Source: Winogradskyella sp. PC-19
Lineage (GTDB): Bacteria > Bacteroidota > Bacteroidia > Flavobacteriales > Flavobacteriaceae
Length of the DNA stretch: 64,000 bases
Reading direction: 5' to 3'
Assembly: GCF_002163855.1 (NCBI RefSeq)
Contig: NZ_CP019332.1
Location: 99,213 to 163,212, forward strand
The notes beneath the pieces are model-generated. The model worked only from the letters and a program-made list of their open reading frames with translations, had not been told where the DNA came from and searched no databases. Shown here one piece after another: positions 53,080 through 60,947 of the stretch; position 1 is the first letter of the stretch; each line of letters begins with the position of its first letter. Both the position numbers and the translations under genes were made by a program.

Positions 53080-53544
53080 TTAGCACCTAACGGCTTTAAT
53101 GTTTTTTTTTTTTTTCTTTAATTTGTAACCAGCTTTTTTAATAAGGAAATAACCAAATGAAAGGGCAATAATAAGTGAGGAAATTCCGAAAATAGTAAGA
53201 GGTTCTAGATGTTTATAATCTAAATCAATAACATGTCTAGAAATTCCTATAAGAGCTACGAGTAAAACGATTTCGACATGTACAACGTCCTCTTTAAGGT
53301 ACATTTTAATAGTGTGTAAAAGCTCAATTCCGATTAATACTGAAAGGAAACCACCAAATATACCGTGTAGATGTTTCATAATGTTATTTTCTGAAAAAGA
53401 GTCTTGAATCGCTGATAGTATACCTCCCAATAACAGTGATAAAAAGACTATAGTTGTATATGCTACGATAATTAATAAGCCAAAAAGTAGAGCTATGATA
53501 ATTATTCGTTCTGTTTTTTCTACAATTTTAAGTATCATTTTCAT
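53080..53544 (-). CDS. PsiE-like membrane protein
   Basis: 154 aa from the ATG at 53544; the longer frame would run into the repeat. Four helices, with LLFGLLIIVAYTTIVFLSLL, FLSVLIGIELLHTIKMYL, a conserved HVEIVLLVALIGISRHVID and FGYFLIKKAGYKLKKKKK: the phosphate-starvation-inducible PsiE pattern. Function of the family is unclear. Its stop codon lies inside GTTAGGTGCTAAC (53079-53091), which matches GTTRRRY, at the edge of the array. Confidence 0.78.
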   Translation of the reverse strand: MKMILKIVEKTERIIIIALLFGLLIIVAYTTIVFLSLLLGGILSAIQDSFSENNIMKHLHGIFGGFLSVLIGIELLHTIKMYLKEDVVHVEIVLLVALIGISRHVIDLDYKHLEPLTIFGISSLIIALSFGYFLIKKAGYKLKKKKKNIKAVRC

Positions 53545-53563
53545 TATGTTTAAGTTTGCTGCT

Positions 53564-53793
53564 AACGTCCACTGTGTATGGCGTAGTGAGGCGCGCCTCA
53601 TGGAAAGCCATTGTTGCGCCTCATTAGCTATACACGCTGTTGTATGTAGTTTCGTGTGTAGTTCACGTAGACTTGACTAAATATACATAAAATCGGCGAG
53701 GTGCGACAAACAGTGGACGTTGGTATGTAATTAGTAGAAAGGAAGCGTTTGCAAAACGCGATTCTACGTGCCGCAGGCAATTACATACCAACG
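53564..53793 (+). repeat. 226-bp A+B double palindrome, copy 1
   Basis: Starts AACGTCCACTG and closes its outer stem with CAGTGGACGTT (53711-53721); the second palindrome begins GTTGGTATGTAATT and ends AATTACATACCAAC (53719-53792), followed by G to give the next AACG. Inside A, GTGTATGGC...GAGGCGC pairs with GCGCCTC...GCTATACAC. Unit length 226 bp from AACG to AACG. No ORF of its own. Confidence 0.9.
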
Positions 53794-53914
53794 GTCTTGT
53801 GTATGGTTAGTTGCGTGTTTAAGCAACTAATTTAGCAAACATTCACGAGCCAGAGAAAATTCCGAAGGAATTTTCTCAGTAGGCAGTGACCAAGCAATTA
53901 ATTATACACGTTTT
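53790..53914 (+). repeat. C-type structured module C1
   Basis: GTGTATGGTTAGTTGC pairs with GCAATTAATTATACAC (three G.T pairs on the + strand); inner hairpin GAGAAAATTCC-gaa-GGAATTTTCTC. Ends CACGTTTTAG instead of the usual GTTG. Confidence 0.75.
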
Positions 53915-53983
53915 AGTAGCATGTTTTTTTTAGATAAAAATCTTAATGTGAATTATGTTGGTTTGATAATTAGTAATTTATAA

Positions 53984-55204
53984 TTAATCCTTAACAATAA
54001 CACCTTCTTCATAAGTAACTGTTTTGATTAGTTTTCCGTTCACATCGTATTCATTAACTACGCCTTCACCATTGATAAAAGTTCCTTTATTTAATGGGTT
54101 TCCTTGCCCATCAAAACAATTAATTATATCTGTTAGTCCACCATAACTAAATAAAGCAGTTTTATATAATTTACCATTCTCATGGTAATATAGCCACTCA
54201 CCGTCTTGAGCATCTTGTGGCCATCCTAATTTTAATCCTATACTAGCTATCTGACCATTACGATGATAATATTTCCAGTTATAATCTCCAGATTCATCAT
54301 CTCTAATACATTCAGAACTAACAGCACCATTTTCATAATAACTCGTTCTAAGCAATATATATCCATAAGACATATCAGCTTTTACTTTTACCTGACCGTT
54401 TTCATAATAATAAAAATATTCGCCTTCTAATTTGTCATTTTTATAAAATGATTTCTCCCCGATTTTCCCACTTTTATAATACAATATTTGAATTCCTGTT
54501 CTTTCTCCATTTATAATTTCTTTCTCCACGTTTTTACCTCCTTCTTTATTAAAAGATATATACTTACCATTTAACTTATCATTATTAAAATTTGTCTCTA
54601 CCTCTAATTGTCCGTTTTCAAAATAAGAATAAAACGGACCATTTGCCTTTCCATTAAGATAAGTACTCTTGTTTTTTAATTGTCCATTTTCGTAATACGA
54701 TTTTCTTTCGCCGTTTAATTCTCCATTACTGAAGTTTGCTATTAAATTTGGTTGAGAATTTTCATAATAGGTTTTAGTTAATCCGTCTAACTTTCCTGCA
54801 TCATTAAAGTAATCTACAGATTTTAAATCACCGCTAGGATAGAATTTTTTATGTTCACCTATTTTTAAATTATTAGCAAAATTACCTGATGATAAAACAA
54901 TTCCTTCTTTAGAGTAGGTTTTATAAACACCATGGTATAAATCATTTTTTAAATTGATCAATGTTGATATTTGTCCACTTTCATAATATTCCTTACCTAA
55001 TCCTGACATTTTTCCATTGTTAAAATGCACCACTCGTTCAAGTTTTCCTGACGGGAAATAGTATTTTGTTTCTCCTGTTAATTCCCCATCCTTTTTTGCA
55101 CTTTCTATTTTAATATTTCCATTTTCATAATATTCTATGTAAGGTGTTTGTCCAAAAGAATAGAAGTTAATAAAGATTGCAATAAGTATGATTTTGAAAT
55201 TCAT
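53984..55204 (-). CDS. MORN-type (YwqK-like) repeat protein
   Basis: 406 aa with a signal peptide (IILIAIFINFYSFGQ). About fourteen repeats of the form (Y/F)YENGQ(L/V)...G...NGKxxGxxxxYY, i.e. MORN_2 / toxin-antitoxin YwqK-type repeats, filling the protein. C-terminal YDVNGKLIKTVTYEEGVIVK. The family is large in Bacteroidota and its role is unclear; extracellular or periplasmic scaffold likely. Forms a one-gene cassette. Confidence 0.85.
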   Translation of the reverse strand: MNFKIILIAIFINFYSFGQTPYIEYYENGNIKIESAKKDGELTGETKYYFPSGKLERVVHFNNGKMSGLGKEYYESGQISTLINLKNDLYHGVYKTYSKEGIVLSSGNFANNLKIGEHKKFYPSGDLKSVDYFNDAGKLDGLTKTYYENSQPNLIANFSNGELNGERKSYYENGQLKNKSTYLNGKANGPFYSYFENGQLEVETNFNNDKLNGKYISFNKEGGKNVEKEIINGERTGIQILYYKSGKIGEKSFYKNDKLEGEYFYYYENGQVKVKADMSYGYILLRTSYYENGAVSSECIRDDESGDYNWKYYHRNGQIASIGLKLGWPQDAQDGEWLYYHENGKLYKTALFSYGGLTDIINCFDGQGNPLNKGTFINGEGVVNEYDVNGKLIKTVTYEEGVIVKD

Positions 55205-55244
55205 TTGTTTATTAATTATAAATTTAGTTTGCCAAATGTGCTAC

Positions 55245-55474
55245 AACGTCCACTGTGTATGGCGTAGTGAGGCGCGCCTCATGGAAAGCCATTGTTGCGC
55301 CTCATTAGCTATACACGCTGTTGTATGTAGTTTCGTGTGTAGTTCACGTAGACTTGACTAAATATACATAAAATCGGCGAGGTGCGACAAACAGTGGACG
55401 TTGGTATGTAATTAGTAGAAAGGAAGCGTTTGCAAAACGCGATTCTACGTGCCGCAGGCAATTACATACCAACG
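55245..55474 (+). repeat. 226-bp A+B double palindrome, copy 2
   Basis: Same unit as 53564-53793 with no difference that I can see; AACG at 55245 and again at 55471. Confidence 0.9.
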
Positions 55475-55749
55475 CAGCGCTATGTGCAGTTCTGCGTTTG
55501 GATTTAGTTTTTGTGTATCGAAGATACGATAAAAAGTAAATACAATAGAGCAGACCAAATTGCATTTAGCGACCTGATATGTACAGTTTTCCTCGATGGC
55601 ACGTAAAAGTGATAATAAGCTATATGCCTAACGCCTACACCTAATGCAATTTGACATAGCGCTGCGATGATGTACATATCTCAAAGGGCGGGAATCGAGG
55701 AACGAGATGTAGCAATTTGAGTTCACTTTTGGGTGAATTGTACATCATC
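55471..55749 (+). repeat. Two extra palindromes D and E
   Basis: D: CGCAGCGCTATGT (55473-55485) pairs exactly with ACATAGCGCTGCG (55654-55666). E: GATGATGTACA (55666-55676) pairs exactly with TGTACATCATC (55739-55749). Seen only here in the window; they extend the spacer to five palindromes in series. Frames inside them are broken and I do not call a gene. Confidence 0.7.
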
Positions 55750-55870
55750 GGTTTCGGCTATGAGTAGTTGCGTGGTTTAGCGGTTAACTTAGCAAGTACA
55801 CACCAAACTGAAAATCCTCGCGGATTTTCAGAAGTAGGCGAGAAGGAGCAATTACTTATAGCCATTGTTG
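55750..55870 (+). repeat. C-type structured module C2
   Basis: GGCTATGAGTAGTTGC pairs with GCAATTACTTATAGCC (two G.T pairs); inner hairpin GAAAATCC-tcgc-GGATTTTC. Ends CATTGTTG, 13 bp before the DUF6090 gene stop. Confidence 0.8.
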
Positions 55871-55882
55871 TGCGTTCGTTAT

Positions 55883-56650
55883 TTAATTGTTGTAATTTCT
55901 TATCGTTAACTCTCGTTTAATTTCGTTTACCAATGCATTGCTGCTAGCAAGTATTTCTTTAATATAGGTTCTTTTATTTCCATTAACACCACCTATCACA
56001 TGGTTATAATGTCTGGATAAAGCTAAATAGGTAGGTGAATTATAATTCCCTATCCAACTGGTGTCAATTTTATTTCTATCGAATTCGGGATTTCCATAGT
56101 ATTTTTTCAAAAATCGGAAGGTATTTAAATCGGGATTTTTCATATACTCTCGTCCGTCCTCAGTTATTTCTCTCATGAATTGTTGATACTTTTCTATTAA
56201 AGCATAATGCTCGTTTAAATGAATTAGTAATTCTTTGTTCTTAATAATATATATTCCGCTAGTATTGAGCATTTCATTATACGTCTTTCTATTTATTTCT
56301 ATATTATTCCAACTATATTGCATTACCGATTCAATATTCGCAATATCTTTTACTGATGTTGCTTTAAGTAATAGTTCTGGTATTTTTTCTTGATTGGATA
56401 GATAACCTGCCAAAATGGAATCTTGCTTAGTTAAATGTCGAATATCGAAATTGATATCTTCTTGCAGTTTCTTAATAAAGGATAATTCCTTCTTTTGTTC
56501 TTTTCTATTTTCGTTTAAATCGTTAAGCTGAATAGCTATTAAAATTCCTATAACAACAAGTAAAATTTCACCAATTGCATATTTGAAATACTTTCCAGTT
56601 TTGTTTTCCATAAGCAAGTTTTGTCTAATTTTCCTAAAGAATTTTATCAT
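55883..56650 (-). CDS. DUF6090 family protein
   Basis: 255 aa. MIKFFRKIRQNLLMENKTGK followed by YFKYAIGEILLVVIGILIAI (one helix, residues 23-43), then NRKEQKKELSFIKKLQEDI: the near-invariant start of DUF6090. The remaining 200 residues are helical and probably periplasmic. No known function; abundant and often multicopy in Flavobacteriia, which fits a mobile cassette gene. Confidence 0.9.
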   Translation of the reverse strand: MIKFFRKIRQNLLMENKTGKYFKYAIGEILLVVIGILIAIQLNDLNENRKEQKKELSFIKKLQEDINFDIRHLTKQDSILAGYLSNQEKIPELLLKATSVKDIANIESVMQYSWNNIEINRKTYNEMLNTSGIYIIKNKELLIHLNEHYALIEKYQQFMREITEDGREYMKNPDLNTFRFLKKYYGNPEFDRNKIDTSWIGNYNSPTYLALSRHYNHVIGGVNGNKRTYIKEILASSNALVNEIKRELTIRNYNN

Positions 56651-56678
56651 TGGTTAGTGGTTGGTTTTAATGAAGCAC

Positions 56679-56907
56679 AACGTCCACTGTGTATCGCGAG
56701 TGAGGCGCGCCTCACGAGAAGCCATAATCGCGTCTCATTTGTTATACATACAGTTGTGTGTAGTTTCGTGAGGAGTTCTCGTAGACTTGACTAAATATAC
56801 AATAAAATTGGGAGGCGAGATTAACAGTGGACGTTGGTGAGTAATTAGTAGAAAGGGAGCGTTTGCAAAACGCGATTCTACGTGCCGCAGGCAATTACTC
56901 ACCAACG
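56679..56907 (+). repeat. A+B double palindrome, diverged copy 3
   Basis: 225 bp from AACG to AACG. B reads GTTGGTGAGTAATT...AATTACTCACCAAC where the others read GTTGGTATGTAATT...AATTACATACCAAC: two base pairs changed on both arms. Outer stem of A (AACGTCCACTG / CAGTGGACGTT) unchanged; inner arms differ (GTGTATCGCGAGTGAGG). Confidence 0.88.
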
Positions 56908-56949
56908 TTTAGTGTAAAATGCGTTTTAATGCATTTTTACACCTTGTTG
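56904..56949 (+). repeat. Short C-type module C3
   Basis: GTGTAAAATGC (56912-56922) pairs with GCATTTTTACAC (56931-56942) around gttttaat; flanked by AACG and TTGTTG. A minimal hairpin version of the module, 11 bp before the next gene stop. Confidence 0.7.
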
Positions 56950-56959
56950 TAGACAGTTT

Positions 56960-57604
56960 TTATTCTTCTTTGTTTTTTAAAATTACTTTAACATCTCGTT
57001 CAACTTTTTTCTGTTCCAATATTTTGAATTGCTTTTCTTTTAATTTCAAATTCTTTTCAGTCTCTCTGAATTTCCGCAATTCTTCACTACTCATTCCTTT
57101 GGTTTTTCTATTGGAAGGAAAATCCGCAATTTTGACTAATTCATGTGAGTCAGGGTCAACATAAAACTCTTTAGGGATATGTATATTATAATCATATGGT
57201 TCATTGGGATTAAGGTGTAAATATTTCTGTTCTCTTTTATCCCAAAGTCCGTCTTCCCGTTTTTCGATTAAATCGGCAACAAACCATTTTAAACAATCCT
57301 TATACTCGCTTAAGTTACTTGGTATTCTTTCCGAAACTTCTTTTTGTACATCATTCCAATTGGAACCATTTCTACCTCTTAAGAATCGAATAAGTAGTCC
57401 ATAATTTATTTTACTATTAAAGAATTTAAAACTTTGTCCCATGCCCTCAAAGGTTGGCAATTCGTCCCAGTTCTTATTCTTATTCTTTTTCGTGTTTCGG
57501 GTATCCGAGTAGTCACCATCATTCACATATCGTCTTTTACTTCCAGAAGTTTTAAGTCGTGAAATCAGCCACCTTTTGTTATGTCTTTTTCCTTTATTGC
57601 TCAT
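56960..57604 (-). CDS. Unknown cytoplasmic basic protein
   Basis: 214 aa, no signal or helix in the membrane. Basic N-terminus (MSNKGKRHNKRWLISRLKTS), a middle with GLLIRFLRGRNGSNWNDVQK and KWFVADLIEKREDGLWDKRE, and a charged coiled-coil tail (RKFRETEKNLKLKEKQFKIL). Not recognised. The charge distribution suggests nucleic-acid or ribosome contact. One-gene cassette. Confidence 0.7.
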   Translation of the reverse strand: MSNKGKRHNKRWLISRLKTSGSKRRYVNDGDYSDTRNTKKNKNKNWDELPTFEGMGQSFKFFNSKINYGLLIRFLRGRNGSNWNDVQKEVSERIPSNLSEYKDCLKWFVADLIEKREDGLWDKREQKYLHLNPNEPYDYNIHIPKEFYVDPDSHELVKIADFPSNRKTKGMSSEELRKFRETEKNLKLKEKQFKILEQKKVERDVKVILKNKEE

Positions 57605-57620
57605 TTCTCAAATTGGCTAC

Positions 57621-57744
57621 AACGGTCTCGGCTATGAGTAGTTGCGTGGGTTAGCACTTAACTTTGCAAGTACACACCAAACTGAAAATCCGCGAGGATT
57701 TTCAGAAGTAGGCGAGAACAAGCAATTATTTATAGCCATTGTTG
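57621..57744 (+). repeat. C-type structured module C4
   Basis: Starts AACGGTCTCGG, ends GCCATTGTTG. GGCTATGAGTAGTTGC pairs with GCAATTATTTATAGCC, with three G.T pairs on the + strand; inner hairpin GAAAATCC-gcga-GGATTTTC. Here no A+B unit is present, so this is the simple form of the spacer. Confidence 0.82.
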
Positions 57745-57783
57745 GCAATAGTTATTTTTTATATTTATTTACTAGTACTATAT

Positions 57784-58212
57784 TTAGCTTCCAATTCTTG
57801 TCATTGTTATAAAAATCAGTATCAATGTTAGTATTCCAATTATGCTAGTAAATCGTCCTACTTTTTTTGATTTTGTCCAACCCGATAAAGCAATCATAGC
57901 AGAAAGGGAAATAAGCCCAATCATAAATGTCAACATTCCCAAAATTCTGGCAATTTGAAAGTCATTCAATGAAACATTTTTAATATATCCTCCTGGAGTT
58001 GTAGTCATTACAATATTTACCATTGCAAAAACACTCACAAGAAAACATCCAGCTGATAAAGTCGCTGATTTCAAAATTCGATTGTTCAGTTTATCATTTT
58101 TGTCAGAAACCAGTAAATTCGCCACTACGGTAATTGAAAATCCACTTAATAACGAAGTAATCAGTAGTGTTTGCTTTCCAAGTTCATTCCAATATTCTAA
58201 TGTAATTTCCAT
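57784..58212 (-). CDS. Four-helix membrane protein of unknown function
   Basis: 142 aa. Helices at about 17-35, 49-68, 88-108 and 118-138 (LLITSLLSGFSITVVANLLV; LGMLTFMIGLISLSAMIALS). No catalytic motif visible. One-gene cassette between C4 and the A+B copy 4. Small four-helix proteins of this kind are common in cassette arrays; function unknown. Confidence 0.72.
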   Translation of the reverse strand: MEITLEYWNELGKQTLLITSLLSGFSITVVANLLVSDKNDKLNNRILKSATLSAGCFLVSVFAMVNIVMTTTPGGYIKNVSLNDFQIARILGMLTFMIGLISLSAMIALSGWTKSKKVGRFTSIIGILTLILIFITMTRIGS

Positions 58213-58241
58213 TTAAAATTTTGTTCGTTCTAATTATTGCC

Positions 58242-58471
58242 AACGTCCACTGTATATGGCGTAGTGAGGCGCGCCTCATGGAAAGCCATTGTTGCGCCTC
58301 ATTAGCTATACACGCTGTTGTATGTAGTTTCGTGTGTAGTTCACGTAGACTTGACTAAATATACATAAAATCGGCGAGGTGCGACAAACAGTGGACGTTG
58401 GTATGTAATTAGTAGAAAGGAAGCGTTTGCAAAACGCGATTCTACGTGCCGCAGGCAATTACATACCAACG
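58242..58471 (+). repeat. 226-bp A+B double palindrome, copy 4
   Basis: Differs from copies 1, 2 and 5 by one base that I can see (CACTGTATATGGC for CACTGTGTATGGC). AACG at 58242 and at 58468. Confidence 0.9.
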
Positions 58472-58591
58472 TGTTTGTGTATGAGTAGTAGCGAGCTTAT
58501 ATACCATACTTTTCGGAAAGTAAAATACAAAATATAAAAAGAATAGCGACTTGAATTAAGATTCAAATCGCTATTACTTATACACGTTGTT
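58468..58591 (+). repeat. C-type structured module C5
   Basis: GTGTATGAGTAGTAGCGA pairs with TCGCTATTACTTATACAC (two G.T pairs); inner CTTTTCGGAAAG and CTTGAATTAAGATTCAAAT hairpin-like parts. The interior differs wholly from C4 while the ends keep AACG and CGTTGTTGG. Confidence 0.78.
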
Positions 58592-58603
58592 GGCGGTAGT
58601 TTT

Positions 58604-59515
58604 TTATTTATTTACCTCTTTAAGTAATTCAGTTGCAGCTAATTTTCCAAAATCATTAGCAGCTAAAGGACTAGCTCCTGTAATTAATTTTCGGTCTTTA
58701 TGAACTGTATTATCAGCTTCTTCGTTGATGATTGTAACTCCCAAATTGTTTAATTTCTCTCCATACTTGTATGGCATATGACCTGGTGTATAACCAATCA
58801 TAGGTCCTTGTTCGTCTGCAGCATCTGGAAATGAAGCGATTTTATAGCCTTTATATATATAATTATCTTTGTTACTATCTAAACCTGCTGCTAATAATGC
58901 TGCTGGACCATGACAAATTGCTAGTGTAAACATATCATTATTGTGCGACCATTTTATTAGTTTATTCACATCTTCGTTTTCTGGTAGTCCAAGCATTGCT
59001 CCATGACCTCCAGGAATAAAAATAGCAGCATAATCTGAGCTTTCATTCATAGTGTTAGCAACAAAATCAGATAAGTTTCCTGGGTTTTCAAATTTCTTTT
59101 TGAATTCAGTATATATTGCTTCTACATGTTCATCTTCTTCTGGCATTGCCCATTGTTCAATGACAACTGATTCTCCATTAGGAGTTACAACATCTACTTC
59201 AAAGCCAGCATTTCTTAAATGTAATACAGGTAGAAGTATTTCGACAGGATGATTTCCAGTTGAGAATTGTTTGCCGTTAGCCATGGTCATATTTTTTTGC
59301 TCTGTACAAATCATTAAGACCTTTTTATTTCCTGTATACTTATTTTCATAAACAGTATTATCAAAATCCGTAGTAGGAGATATTGCCAATTTTAATGCTA
59401 ATGGTGACGGAATGTAAGATCCATCTTCAATTTCTGTTGGTCTCGATGTAAAGTATAAGACAATACAAGCTAGTAAAATGATGCTTACTAGAGTTAAGAT
59501 TATTTTTTTCTTCAT
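58604..59515 (-). CDS. Membrane-anchored DJ-1/PfpI protein (HchA/Hsp31-like)
   Basis: 303 aa. N-terminal helix (IILTLVSIILLACIVLYF) anchors or exports it. DJ-1/PfpI core with E92 (NHPVEILLP), H171 in FIPGGHGAM and nucleophile C201 in AICHGPAALLAA, and a SFPDAADEQGPMIGYTPGHM segment as in Hsp31. Hsp31 enzymes convert methylglyoxal to lactate and repair or chaperone damaged protein. Last gene of a three-gene cassette with a nitroreductase and a Crp-type regulator, a plausible electrophile/redox stress unit. Confidence 0.88.
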   Translation of the reverse strand: MKKKIILTLVSIILLACIVLYFTSRPTEIEDGSYIPSPLALKLAISPTTDFDNTVYENKYTGNKKVLMICTEQKNMTMANGKQFSTGNHPVEILLPVLHLRNAGFEVDVVTPNGESVVIEQWAMPEEDEHVEAIYTEFKKKFENPGNLSDFVANTMNESSDYAAIFIPGGHGAMLGLPENEDVNKLIKWSHNNDMFTLAICHGPAALLAAGLDSNKDNYIYKGYKIASFPDAADEQGPMIGYTPGHMPYKYGEKLNNLGVTIINEEADNTVHKDRKLITGASPLAANDFGKLAATELLKEVNK

Positions 59516-59523
59516 GATTTAAT

Positions 59524-60159
59524 TTATATAAATGTTACTAATTTATCCATAGGTTTTCTAACCTTTACAAGGTTGACTAACCAATCTTTATCTACGTCTT
59601 TATAGCCTATTGGCAATAAAAGTGTACTTCGTAAGCCTTTGTCGCGCAATCCTAGAATTTTATCTAATGCATCTGGATCAAAACCTTCCATTGGTGTGCT
59701 ATCTAATCCCTCGTATGCAGCTTGAGTAATAGCTGCCATAAAGGCGATATAGGTTTGTCTTGCAGCATGTTCAAAATTTTCTTCTGCGTCTTTTTGAGGA
59801 TATGCATTTAGCAATTGCTGACGGTAATTTTCCCAACCTTCGTTTTTAAACCCTCTGATTTCGTTAGTTAAATCAAACATATAATTAATACGGTCTTCGG
59901 TATAATTTTCCCAAGCGGCAAAAACTAGTAAATGAGAACAATCTGTAACTTGAGATTGATTCCAAGCGATTTCTTTGATACTAGATTTAGTGTCGTCATT
60001 TGTAACTACAAACACTTCAAAAGGTTGTAAACCGCTTGATGTTGGGGCTAATCTGATAGCTTCTAAAATATTGTCTATTTTTTCTTGAGGAACTACTTCG
60101 CCATTCATAGCTTTAGTAGCATAACGTTCATTTAATTTGTCTAAAAAACTCATTGTCAT
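59524..60159 (-). CDS. NfsB-like NAD(P)H nitroreductase
   Basis: 211 aa (an ATG two codons in, at 60153, is equally possible). Nitroreductase fold: LNERYATKAMNGEVVPQEKI with the flavin-phosphate Arg, RLAPTSSGLQPFEVFVVTND, QAAYEGLDSTPMEGFDPDAL and LLLPIGYKD. FMN-dependent reduction of quinones or nitro compounds. Eight bp before the DJ-1 gene. Confidence 0.92.
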   Translation of the reverse strand: MTMSFLDKLNERYATKAMNGEVVPQEKIDNILEAIRLAPTSSGLQPFEVFVVTNDDTKSSIKEIAWNQSQVTDCSHLLVFAAWENYTEDRINYMFDLTNEIRGFKNEGWENYRQQLLNAYPQKDAEENFEHAARQTYIAFMAAITQAAYEGLDSTPMEGFDPDALDKILGLRDKGLRSTLLLPIGYKDVDKDWLVNLVKVRKPMDKLVTFI

Positions 60160-60223
60160 ATTTTAAATTATCGTACAAAACTAAATGATATTTAGAACGC
60201 AAATATGAACCTATGGTAATAAA

Positions 60224-60799
60224 TTAATTTTTGATTCTTTCTTTTCGAATTCTACTTAAACTTTGCGGAGTAATGCCTAGATACGAAGCTATTTGATAGT
60301 TAGGTATTATCTTTTCAAATTCGGTATATTCTTTAATGAATTGATTGTATTTTTCAGTTGCAGATAGTGCTAACAAACTCAAAATTCGTTTTTGAAGTGC
60401 AGAAATCCGTTTTTCAAAATTCTTACGCTGAATGGTTTCAAATTGAGGAAATTTTTGATAAAATTTTTCAACTTTAGAATTGTCGATTATTAAAACCTTA
60501 GAATGGGTTAGGCTTTCGATGGTGACAACAGATTTGTTATCTGTATAAAGTGTTATATAATCACTTATCCACCAGTTCTTAATGGCAAATTGTATTGTGT
60601 GTTCTTTTCCGTCTTCAGTTTTGAAAAAAGAACGCAAACAACCACTTGCAACAAATACATGTTCTTTTTTAATAGAGTTATCAGTAAGTATTTGTTCTCC
60701 TTTAACTAAGTTTTTTTCTTTGATTATTTCATTTAATTTATTTTCTATTTCAGGTGAAATTGTAACCGTATTTTTAAAATAATCTAAAAGTTCATTCAT
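60224..60799 (-). CDS. Crp/Fnr-type transcription regulator
   Basis: 191 aa. Cyclic-nucleotide-binding-like beta roll (EQILTDNSIKKEHVFVASGC; GKEHTIQFAIKNWWISDY) and a C-terminal winged helix (YQIASYLGITPQSLSRIRKE) that is the typical Bacteroidota form. First gene of the cassette with nfsB-like and hchA-like genes, so probably their regulator. No Cys cluster for Fe-S sensing. Confidence 0.9.
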   Translation of the reverse strand: MNELLDYFKNTVTISPEIENKLNEIIKEKNLVKGEQILTDNSIKKEHVFVASGCLRSFFKTEDGKEHTIQFAIKNWWISDYITLYTDNKSVVTIESLTHSKVLIIDNSKVEKFYQKFPQFETIQRKNFEKRISALQKRILSLLALSATEKYNQFIKEYTEFEKIIPNYQIASYLGITPQSLSRIRKERIKN

Positions 60800-60816
60800 A
60801 TATTCAAATTACCGCC

Positions 60817-60940
60817 AACGGTCTCGGCTATGAGTAGTTGCGTGGGTTAGCACTTAACTTTGCAAGTACGCACCAAACTGAAAATCCACAAGGATTTTCA
60901 GAAGTAGGCGAGAACAAGCAATTACTTATAGCCATTGTTG
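60817..60940 (+). repeat. C-type structured module C6
   Basis: AACGGTCTCGG to GCCATTGTTG. GGCTATGAGTAGTTGC pairs with GCAATTACTTATAGCC; inner hairpin GAAAATCC-acaa-GGATTTTC, the loop differing from C4 while the stem holds. Confidence 0.82.
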
Positions 60941-60947
60941 TACCCAG

